Assembly: GCF_000374545.1 (NCBI RefSeq)
Contig: NZ_KB894599.1
Coordinates: forward strand, 1 to 64,000
DNA length: 64,000 bases
Reading direction: 5' to 3'
Source: Anaeromusa acidaminophila DSM 3853
Lineage (GTDB): Bacteria > Bacillota > Negativicutes > Anaeromusales > Anaeromusaceae
A program made the position numbers and the translations under genes. Under the pieces are notes generated by a model. It was not told where the DNA came from and ran no database searches. It was given only the letters and a program-made list of their open reading frames with translations. Positions 7,083 through 16,992 of this stretch are shown piece by piece; the first letter of the stretch is position 1, and each line of letters opens with the position of its first letter.

Positions 7083-10000
7083 CTATTTGCGCCAAGTAAG
7101 CTTGCGCGTCAATTTTACAACGACTACATAAAGCACGGGGATCAAGAATACCCCTAGCATGGTCGCCGCCAGCATGCCGCCGACAACGGCCGTACCCATG
7201 GCGTTTCTGGCGCCAGCGCCAGCTCCGGTTGCAATCATCAACGGTACGCAACCCAAGATGAACGCCAGCGACGTCATCAAGATTGGCCGCAAGCGCAGTT
7301 TCGCCGCTTCAATCGCCGCTTCTACCGGATCAACGCCCTTATCCACGCGCACCTTAGCAAATTCGACAATCAAAATCGCATTCTTAGCCGCCAAGCCAAT
7401 CAGCATGACTAAACCGATCTGCATATAGATACTATTTTCCAGGCTGCGCGCCCACTGGAACAAGCCCGATCCAAAAATCGCCGTAGGCACCGAAAGCAGT
7501 ACCGCAAAAGGAACGCTCCAGCTTTCGTACAACGCCGCCAAACACAGGAAGGCAAACAGGATGGCCGCTCCAAAGACATAGACAGCGCGTCCGCCGGACA
7601 GTTTTTCGTCGCGGCTTTGGTCCGCCCATTCATAACTGTACGTATTGGGCAAGGTCGCCGTAGCCACTTCCTCCAGCGCTGTCATTGCTTGACCGCTGCT
7701 GTAACCCGGCGCAGGACTAGCGCCAATTTGAATGGCCCGGTTGCCATTAAAACGCTTAATCGCCGTGGGACCGCTGATAGGCACCGGTTTGACCAAGGTA
7801 GCCAACGGCACCATAGCGTTCGTATTGCTACGCACAAAGAAATATCGAATATCATTGGCATCAGAACGATACTGCGGTTCCGCCTGCATAACTACTTTCC
7901 AAGTACGACCAAAACGAGTAAAGTCATTAACCTGCAAGCCGCCTAAGAAAGCTTGCAGCGTATTGAATACATCGTCTACCTTGACGCCCAGTTTCTCCGC
8001 TTTTTCCCGGTCGACTTCATAACGGAATGCCGGCGTATCGCTACGGAATGTAGAATATACGCCCGTCAATTCTGGACGTTTACGCGCCTCGCCAAGGAAC
8101 TTTTTCGAAACATCCGCCATTTCCTCTACATTGCCGCCGCCACGATCCTGCAGCATAAAGGTCATGGCGCCAGTAGAACCGCCGCCCGGCAATGCCGGTG
8201 CATTGAACGCCATAACCGTCGCCTCTGGAATACGTGCGGTTTTCATGTACACCTGTCGAATGATGTTATCTACATATAATTCTTTACCAGGACGATCACC
8301 CCAGGTATCCAACGCTACAACCAACAAGCCAGCGTTCGGTTTCAAGGCTCCCGCCAAGATATCGTAACCGGTAATCACCAAAGTATCTCTTACGCCGGGG
8401 ATTCCTTTTACAACATCCGCCACTTGGTTACCAACCTGCCGGGTTCGATTCATTGAAGCCGCTTCCGGCAAGCTTATAGTTGCTAGGAAATATCCCTGAT
8501 CTTCATTCGGCACAAAAGTCGTCGGCAACATTTTAAAGAAAGTTACCGCCAAAACGACGATGACTAACAACCCTGCCAGACAAAGCTTGCTGCCTCGAAT
8601 AAATTTACGTACCGTTTTCCCATAACGCCCAGTCATAGCGTCAAACTTTTCGTTGAACGCCTCAAAAAACCGCCCTAAACGCCCTTCGTGAGCATTGGGA
8701 TCATGTGGCTTAAGGAGAAGCGAACACAAGGCTGGCGTCAACGTCAAAGCCACTAACGCCGAAAGCCCCATAGAAACCGCAATGGTCAAAGCAAACTGCT
8801 TATACAGTACGCCCGCCGTTCCTCCAAAGAAAGCAACCGGTATAAATACCGAAGCCAGCACAAAAGCAATAGCCACAACCGGACCTGATACCTCTTCCAT
8901 CGCTCGATAGGCTGCGTCTTTCGGCGTCATACCGTTATAGCGCATATGATGCTCTACTGATTCCACCACAACGATGGCATCGTCAACAACCAGGCCAATC
9001 GCCAGTACCATAGCAAACATCGTTAGCGTATTAATATTAAAGCCAAGAAGAATAAACGCACCGAAGGTACCAATCAAGGATACCGGCACTGCCAACATCG
9101 GAATGAGAGTAGCTCGCCAGCTTTGCAAAAAGATAAACACGATCAGCAAAACAAGCAGCAATGCTTCTACAAAGGTCTTAACTACTTCGATCATTGATTC
9201 ATCGATAAAACGAGTATTATCCGAAACGATATGATATTCCAAATCGGTCGGGAAGCGTTTGGAGTTGGTCTCCAAAACTTTCTTAACTTCAGTAACTGTA
9301 TCCAGCGCATTCGCATCCGGAGTTAATTGAATCGCCAAGGTCACTGAATCCCGCTGATTCAAATCACTAGTAAAGTGATAATCTTTCGCCGCCAGCTCCA
9401 CGCGAGCCACATCACTGACTCGCACAAAGGAGCCGTCTGGCTTAGCTCGGACAATAATATTAGAGAACTGGCTTTCTTCTTGTAATTGTCCCTGTACTCT
9501 TGCTGAATACTGGAATTCCTGCCCTTTCGGCGAAGGAAGCTGGCCAATCGTACCGGCTGGCGCCTGCACGTTTTGCTCCTTAATAGCATCGCCCACATCG
9601 TCAGCGGTAATGCCAAGGCGGGCCATCTTATCCGGCTGCAGCCAAACGCGCATGCCAAATTCAGGACCGTATTCATTAACATTGCCCACGCCTTTGACGC
9701 GTTTCAGGTCATCCACCAAGTAAATATTCGCGTAGTTTTTCAAAAACAAGGAATCATAAGTATTTTTGGGCGACCATAAGGACAGCCACATAACGGTGTC
9801 CGGCGATTGCTTTTGCACCGTAATACCAGAACTCTGCACCGCCGCAGGAATCTTGGCGTTTGCCTGAGATACCCTGTTTTGCACCTGAACTGTAGCCATG
9901 TCGGGGTTAACACCCAACTCAAATTTTACATTTAAAGAATATTGGCCGTTATCATCGCTGGTCGACCGCATGTCAACCATGTTTTCTACGCCATTGACCT

Positions 10001-10202
10001 GCTGCTCAATGGCTTGACCCACAGCCTGTTCCACTACTTCCGCATTCGCGCCGACATAACTGGCGCTAACATTAACGACTGGCGCCGTGATCTGCGGATA
10101 CTGCGCGATCGGCAGCTGTGTAATGGAAACAAGTCCGGCAATCGTAATGAAAATCGATAGAACGATAGCAAATACCGGCCTATCAATAAAGAACTTGGCC
10201 AT
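7083..10202 (-). CDS. RND multidrug efflux transporter, AcrB/HAE1 type
   Basis: 1039 residues, full family length. The protein starts MAKFFIDRPVFAIVLSIFI (TM1) and has two large periplasmic loops and two six-helix bundles. Proton-relay residues are visible: the Asp-Asp pair in GLVVDDAIVVVE (TM4) and the Lys in AAKNAILIVEFA (TM10). It is the inner-membrane pump of a tripartite system exporting drugs or lipids across both membranes. ATG at 10202 follows AGGAGGTGGCTTG, preferred to a TTG one codon earlier. The adaptor gene is 12 bases upstream in the same operon; no TolC-type outer-membrane gene is in the window, so the exit duct must come from elsewhere. Its presence implies a cell with an outer membrane. 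Confidence 0.95.
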   Translation of the reverse strand: MAKFFIDRPVFAIVLSIFITIAGLVSITQLPIAQYPQITAPVVNVSASYVGANAEVVEQAVGQAIEQQVNGVENMVDMRSTSDDNGQYSLNVKFELGVNPDMATVQVQNRVSQANAKIPAAVQSSGITVQKQSPDTVMWLSLWSPKNTYDSLFLKNYANIYLVDDLKRVKGVGNVNEYGPEFGMRVWLQPDKMARLGITADDVGDAIKEQNVQAPAGTIGQLPSPKGQEFQYSARVQGQLQEESQFSNIIVRAKPDGSFVRVSDVARVELAAKDYHFTSDLNQRDSVTLAIQLTPDANALDTVTEVKKVLETNSKRFPTDLEYHIVSDNTRFIDESMIEVVKTFVEALLLVLLIVFIFLQSWRATLIPMLAVPVSLIGTFGAFILLGFNINTLTMFAMVLAIGLVVDDAIVVVESVEHHMRYNGMTPKDAAYRAMEEVSGPVVAIAFVLASVFIPVAFFGGTAGVLYKQFALTIAVSMGLSALVALTLTPALCSLLLKPHDPNAHEGRLGRFFEAFNEKFDAMTGRYGKTVRKFIRGSKLCLAGLLVIVVLAVTFFKMLPTTFVPNEDQGYFLATISLPEAASMNRTRQVGNQVADVVKGIPGVRDTLVITGYDILAGALKPNAGLLVVALDTWGDRPGKELYVDNIIRQVYMKTARIPEATVMAFNAPALPGGGSTGAMTFMLQDRGGGNVEEMADVSKKFLGEARKRPELTGVYSTFRSDTPAFRYEVDREKAEKLGVKVDDVFNTLQAFLGGLQVNDFTRFGRTWKVVMQAEPQYRSDANDIRYFFVRSNTNAMVPLATLVKPVPISGPTAIKRFNGNRAIQIGASPAPGYSSGQAMTALEEVATATLPNTYSYEWADQSRDEKLSGGRAVYVFGAAILFAFLCLAALYESWSVPFAVLLSVPTAIFGSGLFQWARSLENSIYMQIGLVMLIGLAAKNAILIVEFAKVRVDKGVDPVEAAIEAAKLRLRPILMTSLAFILGCVPLMIATGAGAGARNAMGTAVVGGMLAATMLGVFLIPVLYVVVVKLTRKLTWRK

Positions 10203-10214
10203 CAAGCCACCTCC

Positions 10215-11384
10215 TTATTTCTGATTCGCGTCAGCCAAGTCCGCTAGAGTAATGGTTTGCACGTCCACCGGCGTACCTGGTTGTGCTTTTTGGAATCCTT
10301 CAACAACCACGATGTCCTGCTCGGTCAAGCCTTCATCTACCATCCAAAGTTTCTGTCCGATACGCGCCCCCATCTTCACAGGGCGCATTTCTGCTTTACC
10401 CTCTGCGTTTACAACAGTCAAGAAGGTTTTCCCTAATATTTCCTGCACAGCCCGTTGCGGCACAAGTAAGGCTCCTGGACGTGTTTCCGCAACCGCAACT
10501 ACCCGCGCAAACATACCAGGCACCAACATACGATCAGGGTTAGCGAACAAGGCTTTAATGGTTAGCGCTCCGGTATCCGAGCCCAAGGCGCGGTCAATTT
10601 GATCCACAGTTCCTTCCAGCGGATACTCGCCTCCATCGCTTAGGATCAGGCGCAGCTTGCGTTCCGTTGTTGCAGCGCCTCCGCCCATGCGGATAAATTT
10701 CAAGTAATCGTTTTCACTAACACTAAAGCGAACCCGCACCGGATCGGTAGAGGAAATCGTAGCCAGCACCGTTGAGCCAGCCGTAGCATAGTTGCCGATA
10801 CTTAAATCCTTCGTATCAATACGTCCGTCGAAAGGGGCCACAATCGTTGTATCGTTCACATCGTTATTGGCTTTTTGCAAAAGAGCCCGCTGCGCATCCA
10901 CTTGAGCCGCCGCTTGACGTTCTTCCGCTACTGCATTATCCAATACCTGCTGAGCAATCGCCTGTTGTTCAGCCAGTTGCTCGTACCGGGCAACATCACG
11001 CCGCGTCCGGCTCAAAGCAGCTTGCGCCTGAGCCAACTGCGCCTGTACATTCAGGGAGTTCGCCTCATACTGTCGCCGATCAATGACAAACAAGGGCTGG
11101 CCGCGATATACAGTGGTGCCGCCATCCACTAACTTCTCAATAATATTGCCGCTTACCTGCGCCTTAATCTGTACCTCTTGCTTGGCTTCCACTTCCCCTA
11201 CGAACTCATAGGAAACCGGCGTATCTTGCTTAATAACCTTCATGGCCTTCACAGCCACAGCCTGCCCTGCTGGCGCCTGCTGCTTGCCGTTGCACCCTGC
11301 CAACAGCAAGCCGCTCAATAAAAGAGCCATAGCGCAAGCCAATCTTTTCTTTCCAGTGGAATTACCCCATGGTTTAAATAGCAT
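10215..11384 (-). CDS. RND efflux periplasmic adaptor lipoprotein (AcrA/MexA type)
   Basis: 389 residues. A lipoprotein signal is present: Lys/Arg start, hydrophobic core ALLLSGLLL, lipobox LLAGC near residue 31. Then come the barrel-sandwich half (VEAKQEVQIKAQVSGNI), a coiled-coil hairpin rich in Ala/Gln (residues ~95-165), the lipoyl return strand (VAPFDGRID) and beta-barrel domains. It links the RND pump to an outer-membrane channel. The ATG at 11384 has CGGAGG nine bases upstream; a TTG at 11414 would place that SD inside the gene, so the shorter form is chosen. First gene of the pump operon. Confidence 0.93.
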   Translation of the reverse strand: MLFKPWGNSTGKKRLACAMALLLSGLLLAGCNGKQQAPAGQAVAVKAMKVIKQDTPVSYEFVGEVEAKQEVQIKAQVSGNIIEKLVDGGTTVYRGQPLFVIDRRQYEANSLNVQAQLAQAQAALSRTRRDVARYEQLAEQQAIAQQVLDNAVAEERQAAAQVDAQRALLQKANNDVNDTTIVAPFDGRIDTKDLSIGNYATAGSTVLATISSTDPVRVRFSVSENDYLKFIRMGGGAATTERKLRLILSDGGEYPLEGTVDQIDRALGSDTGALTIKALFANPDRMLVPGMFARVVAVAETRPGALLVPQRAVQEILGKTFLTVVNAEGKAEMRPVKMGARIGQKLWMVDEGLTEQDIVVVEGFQKAQPGTPVDVQTITLADLADANQK

Positions 11385-11851
11385 AGATAAATGCCTCCGT
11401 TTCTTTACACTCAATATAGTTATGTAAACACAATATACTATTACTTTTCAGGGATTACATATTAATAAACTACTTATTCTTTACTTGCTAAAAAATACCT
11501 TTAAGAAAGCATTGTTTTTTTTGGACCAATTAGTCAGTTTAAGCATTATACAGTATATCTTCTTTTTAGCAAACAAACAATCTATTTTTTATAGAGAATA
11601 AAACTTTCATCATTCCCCTTATCCTAGCTTCCAGTTCTTATAATCAGCCAGATTATCGCCAATATTATTTTTTTGAAAATTCAACATTTTTTCGCTATCG
11701 CTGTGTTTTTCTGCAGGAAATATTCTCCAAGCAAGGAACTATTTAAATAATCTAGTCATTCCTACTATGCTTATTCGTCGCCTTATGTCCTATACTTACA
11801 GCAAACCCATCACAGACAGTTATGATAAATAAAAGCGAGGAGGTAATGAGC
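11385..11851. other. Divergent intergenic region, AT-rich, no gene
   Basis: Some 470 bases between the efflux adaptor (minus) and the GrlR-like gene (plus). No open frame with an RBS is seen. The most notable structure is an imperfect inverted repeat at 11416-11441, ATAGTTATGT - AAAC - ACAATATACTAT, 30 bases before the adaptor start. It has the look of a TetR-type operator, but no regulator gene is adjacent and no clean -35/-10 pair could be assigned. Confidence 0.4.
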
Positions 11852-12187
11852 ATGCTTGAAGGCTTATGGTCAGTTGAATTCGAAGCAGCTACAGGCTATG
11901 TCGGAGCAGGAGTCGTGGTCTTTGAAACAAGAAAGGTTTTCGGCGGCAGCGATAATTATTACTATCTCGGTAACTATAACGCTGCGAGAGACGGAAAAAT
12001 AACAATTGAAACGGAAATCATCCATTACTCTGGAGACAAAACATCCCTCTTCGGAAATCTTGATCGCTATCATGCAATTTGGGAAGGTTATTTATCCGGA
12101 GAAACTTCCATTTTCAAAGGACACTTACAGAATGATCCTCTTGTTCAAGTTAATATTAGACTCATCAAACGAGCCGAACTTCCTTAA
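11852..12187 (+). CDS. GrlR-like small protein
   Basis: 111 residues. The opening MLEGLWSVEFEAATGYVGAG, then VVVFETRKVFGGSDNYYYLGNY, closely follows the fold pattern of GrlR, the lipocalin-like negative regulator of type III secretion in enteropathogens, and of the small uncharacterised GrlR-like proteins found outside them. No secretion genes are nearby, so the role here is unknown. The ATG at 11852 has GAGGAGG eight bases upstream; earlier ATGs at 11822 and 11846 are too close to, or before, that SD. It is followed 41 bases later by an SMR exporter gene on the same strand. Confidence 0.65.
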   Translation: MLEGLWSVEFEAATGYVGAGVVVFETRKVFGGSDNYYYLGNYNAARDGKITIETEIIHYSGDKTSLFGNLDRYHAIWEGYLSGETSIFKGHLQNDPLVQVNIRLIKRAELP

Positions 12188-12228
12188 TATGCCTGCTACC
12201 CTACTATGTTTTAAAGGAGGAATCGTTG

Positions 12229-12549
12229 ATGGCATGGATTTATTTGGTTATTGCTGGATTGTTCGAGATCGGCTGGCCTCTCGGTTTAAAAATGGCGCAA
12301 ACCATGGAAGGAAAACAATTTACAGGCATTGCCATCGCAGTAATCGCAATGGGCCTTAGCGGTTTTTTCCTATTTTCGGCGCAAAAGGACATTCCCATGG
12401 GCACAGCTTATGCCGTCTGGACCGGCATAGGGGCTGCAGGTACATTTATATTGGGGATTATATTATATAATGATCCCATCGGAATTTTACGGATCGCATC
12501 CGTACTTCTAATCATCGCCGGCGTCATCGGTTTGAAATTAGCACATTAA
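12229..12549 (+). CDS. SMR family transporter, Gdx/SugE type (guanidinium exporter)
   Basis: 106 residues, four TM helices. Glu13 in TM1, within AGLFEIGWPLGLK, is the universal SMR proton/substrate residue, and the Trp three residues on plus the later GTAYAVWTGIGAAG block are diagnostic of the Gdx (SugE) branch rather than EmrE. Gdx proteins export guanidinium in exchange for protons as dual-topology dimers in the inner membrane. ATG at 12229 has AAAGGAGG eight bases before it. No guanidine riboswitch was recognised upstream, in contrast with many gdx genes. Ends 60 bases before a terminator. Confidence 0.88.
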   Translation: MAWIYLVIAGLFEIGWPLGLKMAQTMEGKQFTGIAIAVIAMGLSGFFLFSAQKDIPMGTAYAVWTGIGAAGTFILGIILYNDPIGILRIASVLLIIAGVIGLKLAH

Positions 12550-12610
12550 ACCTTCGTTTCTTTATGACCGATACTGACACTCTCAAACTAGCGTACACTC
12601 GCCAATAATA

Positions 12611-12645
12611 AACAGGCTTGCAGCCTATTCGACTGCAAGCCTGTT
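12611..12645. terminator. Bidirectional terminator between gdx and pfp
   Basis: Perfect 13-bp stem AACAGGCTTGCAG with a 9-base loop, sited between two convergent genes. Serves the plus-strand SMR gene and the minus-strand phosphofructokinase; T-runs on either side are short. Confidence 0.8.
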
Positions 12646-12662
12646 CGATTTCCATTTTCCTA

Positions 12663-13877
12663 TTAGCAGCGTCCGGCTATGCGAGGCGCTTCCAGTCTCG
12701 CTGCCACAGGGCAGTCTTTCCCCAAAAGCGGCCGTACATATTCCAGAAACGCGGGAGTAATGTCATTGCCGGCTTCATTAATAAAGGGATCCGGCATATA
12801 ACGAGTCTTACCTGCCAACTCAACTAATGGAGTCAAGCGATACGCCGTTGCATAATCACCCACCCGGTGAATAGTCACGGAGCCATTCATTTCCTGCCCA
12901 AATGCAGCAAACTGAACCGCTTTCTCCCCGGCTTCCCGCGCTTCCGCTGCATCTACCGGCGAAACACACCCCAAGAAGGAGCGTTGCAAGTAACCGAAGG
13001 TGTCACAACGCACGCGCGAAATACCCAGTCCTTCTTTAAGCTTTTTCGACAAGCAGTCCCCTAGCGCACCAGTTCCGGACAGCGTAGCATTACCGTGAGC
13101 GTCACGTTCCACCTCGTCAACCAAGCTTAACAGCAGCGGTTGCCCGGATGCGTCACAAATCCCCTCCGATACAGCCACTACGCAAAACCCGTATTGCTCA
13201 TGTACGCGCCGTACATCCGCTAAGAAAGACTCTAATGAAAACGAGCGTTCCGGCAGATATACCAAATGCGGACCATCACCTTCATAGCGCCGAGCCGCAG
13301 CCGCAGCCGCTGTCAAAAATCCAGCATGCCGCCCCATGACAATACCGACATATACGCCGCCCAATGCTCTCATGTCCAGCGTCAAGCCCGCGAAGGCCTG
13401 TGCTACAAAGCGAGCTGCCGAGGCATAACCAGGAGTATGATCGGTAACAAGCAAATCGTTGTCAATCGTCTTGGGCACGTGAATGGCTTTGAGCGGATAC
13501 TTTTCTCGCGCCGCCTCTTCACTAATAATTAACAGCGCGTCCGAAGAATCATTGCCCCCTATATAGAAGAAATAACGAATGTCATGGGCTTTCATAACAG
13601 CAAACATCTTCTTGCAAAAATCAGCTTTGGGCTTTACCCGAGTAGAACCCAATGCAGCAGAAGGAGTTGCCGCCACCGCTTCCAAATTGGCCTCCGTTAC
13701 CTGTGTCAGATCGACAAATTCTTCTTTTGCCACACCTTCCACTCCATGGAGCGCTCCATAAATCCGGCTTCCCGGACTTAAGCGCCGCACTTCCCGAACA
13801 ATACCGGCCAAACTTTGGTTGATTACCGCCGTCGGTCCGCCCCCCTGCGCAATCAACACATTGCCCTTCATCGTCAT
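12663..13877 (-). CDS. pfp: 6-phosphofructokinase, PPi-dependent type
   Basis: 404 residues. N-terminal loop IAQGGGPTAVINQSLAG; phosphoryl-donor motif FYIGGNDSSDA; catalytic HVPKTIDNDL; a GIVMGRHAGFLT motif; substrate-binding SVTIH and RLTP regions. ATP-type enzymes have GGDGS at the donor site; Asp in the position after GGN here fits the PPi-using class (GGxDS). It interconverts fructose-6-phosphate and fructose-1,6-bisphosphate with pyrophosphate, reversibly, in the cytoplasm. Together with the PPDK encoded at 60.4 kb this suggests PPi-linked glycolysis. Single gene with its own promoter, with an inverted repeat across the -35 box. Confidence 0.88.
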   Translation of the reverse strand: MTMKGNVLIAQGGGPTAVINQSLAGIVREVRRLSPGSRIYGALHGVEGVAKEEFVDLTQVTEANLEAVAATPSAALGSTRVKPKADFCKKMFAVMKAHDIRYFFYIGGNDSSDALLIISEEAAREKYPLKAIHVPKTIDNDLLVTDHTPGYASAARFVAQAFAGLTLDMRALGGVYVGIVMGRHAGFLTAAAAAARRYEGDGPHLVYLPERSFSLESFLADVRRVHEQYGFCVVAVSEGICDASGQPLLLSLVDEVERDAHGNATLSGTGALGDCLSKKLKEGLGISRVRCDTFGYLQRSFLGCVSPVDAAEAREAGEKAVQFAAFGQEMNGSVTIHRVGDYATAYRLTPLVELAGKTRYMPDPFINEAGNDITPAFLEYVRPLLGKDCPVAARLEAPRIAGRC

Positions 13878-13908
13878 AACCTCACTCCTTTTACTCTATA
13901 CTCTGAAG

Positions 13909-13944
13909 ACTATACCAGCCTAGCCGCCGCAAGACAAGCGGCGG
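13909..13944 (-). promoter_or_regulatory. pfp promoter with palindrome over -35
   Basis: Minus-strand TTGTCT (13932-13937) and TATAGT (13909-13914), spacer 17. A perfect 7-bp inverted repeat CCGCCGC / GCGGCGG (13924-13930, 13938-13944) exactly brackets the -35 box, suggesting an operator. Confidence 0.6.
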
Positions 13945-14040
13945 TTTCTCTCTTCTATCTTTCCAGACCATTTCAACAGTTTATTTGTCTCTCCTCAAAA
14001 ACTCCCCTACGACGCAAGTAACATTTTTCACGGTCAACTC

Positions 14041-14069
14041 TTGCTAAAACATCATTTTTGTACTACATT
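14041..14069 (+). promoter_or_regulatory. trpB promoter
   Basis: TTGCTA (14041-14046) and TACATT (14064-14069) with a 17-base spacer, 64 bases before the trpB ATG. No T-box, trp leader peptide or attenuator was recognised in the short leader. Confidence 0.5.
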
Positions 14070-14132
14070 GATGAAGTCAGGTTTTCACTTGTTCTTTTTG
14101 TTCAAAATTTAAAATAAAAGGAGAGAAACAAT

Positions 14133-15311
<1,179 letters not shown>

Positions 15312-15321
15312 GATATAAAAG

Positions 15322-15373
15322 CCAACAGGAGTAAAGGGAGTAGAGTGAGGGTGCAACTGAGGATTACGAGTTT
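15322..15373 (+). repeat. 3'-flank repeat, GAACAAGAG family, copy 2
   Basis: Begins 11 bases after the trpB stop: AACAGGAGTAAAGGGAG, then GAGGGTGCAACTGAGG and ATTACGAG. The most diverged copy, recognised by the order of units and by placement. It is followed directly by hairpin element A. Confidence 0.45.
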
Positions 15374-15408
15374 TGAAAAGAAAATATAATTTAAACCAAT
15401 AGGAGGAG

Positions 15409-15558
15409 CTGCTGATTTACTGAGCACTCTGCCACACTGAGCAATTTTTTTGTTTGGCCAGAAAAGGGGACCGAGGGAATAGCGGCGCTATTTCGAGGTT
15501 TCCTTTTCACAGTCAGGCGGAAAAAGAGCCAGCGTGGCATGGGCTCATAAGTCAGCAG
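15409..15558. repeat. Long structured hairpin element, copy A
   Basis: About 150 nt folding into one nested hairpin: CTGCTGA / TCAGCAG (15409-15415, 15552-15558), TGAGC / GCTCA (15421-25, 15543-47), GCCACACTG / CAGCGTGGC (15431-39, 15530-38, one mismatch), GAAAAGG / CCTTTTC (15461-67, 15502-08), and an apical ATAGC GGC GCTAT. Copy B (18672-18828) has different stem bases that still pair, with the apex TAGCGGCGCTA, CGAGG and GGCGGAAAAAGA conserved. It lies in the convergent spacer between trpB and gluQ. Function unknown. Confidence 0.65.
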
Positions 15559-15562
15559 TTCC

Positions 15563-16510
15563 TTAGCGAAGGAAGCGCCAGGCCGTCTCGGAAACGATGA
15601 TGTCCTGGCGCGATATTTTTTTCAGGTCAAAAAGGTTAACAAGCTCCTGCGGCTGCGCTTCTTCCAACGTAGGCAACAAACCGGCCAGCCACGCCAATAG
15701 TCCAATAATCTTCTCCGCTCTTACGCCGCGTTCTCGCAAGACGGCCACAGCCAAAGCGCCATGTCGTTTAGACAGCCGCACTCCCTTTTCATCCACTAAA
15801 AGAGGCACATGCGAGAACAAGGGCGCAGCATAGCCCAACAGGCGATATAAATACAGCTGTCTCGGCGTAGAAGCCAGCAAATCCGCGCCGCGCAGTACAT
15901 GGGTAATACCCATTAGCGCATCATCTACCACGACTGCTAACTGATAAGCATGAACGCCATCAGAACGGCGAACGACAAAGTCGCCGCACTCTTGTCGTAA
16001 ATTTTGCCGCACTAAGCCATATACGCCATCTTCAAAAACAATCTCTTCTTCTGGTACTTTCAGCCGTAATGAAGGCTTCCTGGTAAGCTTGCTTCCCGCA
16101 ACACCACCCGCACAAGTTCCTTGATAAATTCGCTCGCCGTCTTCGCCGTGCGGGGCGGACGCCGCCAGCTCCGCTCGGGTACAATAACAAGGATAAATCA
16201 ATTCCTGCCGCCGCAGCCTCTGCAGCGCTTCCTCGTACAAACCACGCCGTTTATCCTGCTCATAAGGTCCATAGGCGCCGCCCAAATCGCCGCCTTCCTC
16301 CCAATCAAGTCCCAGCCAACGCAAATCCTTCTCTAAGCCCTCCACATACTCTGCTCTGGAACGATCAGGGTCCAAATCTTCCATACGCAGCACCAATTGG
16401 CCTTTTCCGGCTCGCACTTGCAGCCAAGCCAGCAGCGCCGTCCAGGCATTGCCCAAATGCATCTGACCTGTAGGACTTGGGGCAAAACGCCCTCTCATTG
16501 TTTTTGACAA
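15563..16510 (-). CDS. gluQ: Glutamyl-Q tRNA(Asp) synthetase
   Basis: 315 residues, a truncated GluRS-like catalytic core without an anticodon-binding domain, which defines GluQ-RS (YadB). HIGH-type motif in APSPTGQMHLGNAW; zinc-site Cys in YPCYCTRAE and a later Cys; KMSKS-type motif GVRLSKRHGALA. It attaches glutamate to queuosine-34 of tRNA-Asp in the cytoplasm. TTG at 16510 has GGAG ten bases upstream; an in-frame ATG at 16498 is possible but lies far from the SD. Single gene, convergent with trpB; the 245 bases upstream hold no other recognisable gene. Confidence 0.9.
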   Translation of the reverse strand: MSKTMRGRFAPSPTGQMHLGNAWTALLAWLQVRAGKGQLVLRMEDLDPDRSRAEYVEGLEKDLRWLGLDWEEGGDLGGAYGPYEQDKRRGLYEEALQRLRRQELIYPCYCTRAELAASAPHGEDGERIYQGTCAGGVAGSKLTRKPSLRLKVPEEEIVFEDGVYGLVRQNLRQECGDFVVRRSDGVHAYQLAVVVDDALMGITHVLRGADLLASTPRQLYLYRLLGYAAPLFSHVPLLVDEKGVRLSKRHGALAVAVLRERGVRAEKIIGLLAWLAGLLPTLEEAQPQELVNLFDLKKISRQDIIVSETAWRFLR

Positions 16511-16755
16511 AACTACTTCTCTCCATCCCCTATCATTTATTGAAGAAAAAGATTCGCGCCAGCCTCATTGCAATCCTGCCGCTTGGCAAGAAAAACCGCT
16601 GCGCAAGCTTTGGACGCAGAAACCAAAGCAGCCTCAAGAAGTACATATTTCTTTTCGCAAGGAACAACAACGCGATTTAGCATCGACCACCGGACACTTT
16701 GTTGCGTTTTACCGCTTATTTTATGCATTTTTGTTTCAAAGCAGCCATTTTACTC

Positions 16756-16784
16756 TTGACGCGCAAATAAACCCATGGTATTCT
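16756..16784 (+). promoter_or_regulatory. Promoter of the methionine island
   Basis: TTGACG (16756-16761) and TATTCT (16779-16784) with a 17-base spacer, placed 29 bases before the first SAM riboswitch. No second promoter of similar quality is visible before the second riboswitch, so both are probably on one transcript. The stretch 16511-16755 before it shows nothing convincing. Confidence 0.65.
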
Positions 16785-16812
16785 CTTTATAAATTAAATA
16801 GTTGTTTTACCG

Positions 16813-16912
16813 CTTATCAAGAGAGGCTGAGGGACTGGCCCGATGACGCCCGGCAACCGGCAGAATTATGCAGTGGTGCCAATTCCAGCAGGCTAGCCGC
16901 CTGGGAGATAAG
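16813..16912 (+). ncRNA. SAM-I (S-box) riboswitch, copy 1
   Basis: Canonical S-box core: AAGAGAGGCTGAGGGACTGG, then CCCGATGACGCCCGGCAACC and GGTGCCAATTCCAGCAGG. P1 is CTTATC (16813-16818) with GATAAG (16907-16912). Binds S-adenosylmethionine and, when occupied, lets the downstream terminator form. 51 bases (16813-16863) are identical to copy 2 exactly 360 bases later. Confidence 0.96.
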
Positions 16913-16933
16913 AGGAGGGCATTTGTTTGCACC

Positions 16934-16967
16934 CCTTTTCTCTCCAGAGAAGAGGATTTTTTATTTT
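16934..16967 (+). terminator. Expression-platform terminator of SAM riboswitch 1
   Basis: Stem CCTTTTCTCT / AGAGAAGAGG with one G-U pair, then ATTTTTTATTTT. Its 5' arm can alternatively pair with the purine-rich 3' side of P1 (AGAGGAGGG), the expected antiterminator. Confidence 0.85.
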
Positions 16968-16992
16968 GCGGAAGTTGACAGGAGGTGCCGTC

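Noticed and set aside
12188-12228. Guanidine riboswitch before the Gdx-type gene
   Set aside because: The spacer is 41 bases with no ykkC or mini-ykkC motif; the region before the GrlR-like gene also lacks one.
13945-14132. T-box or trp leader peptide before trpB
   Set aside because: No T-box sequence, no Trp-codon run and no attenuator hairpin found.
16537-16728. Small minus-strand frame upstream of gluQ
   Set aside because: No SD before any start codon and no family resemblance; coding potential not convincing.
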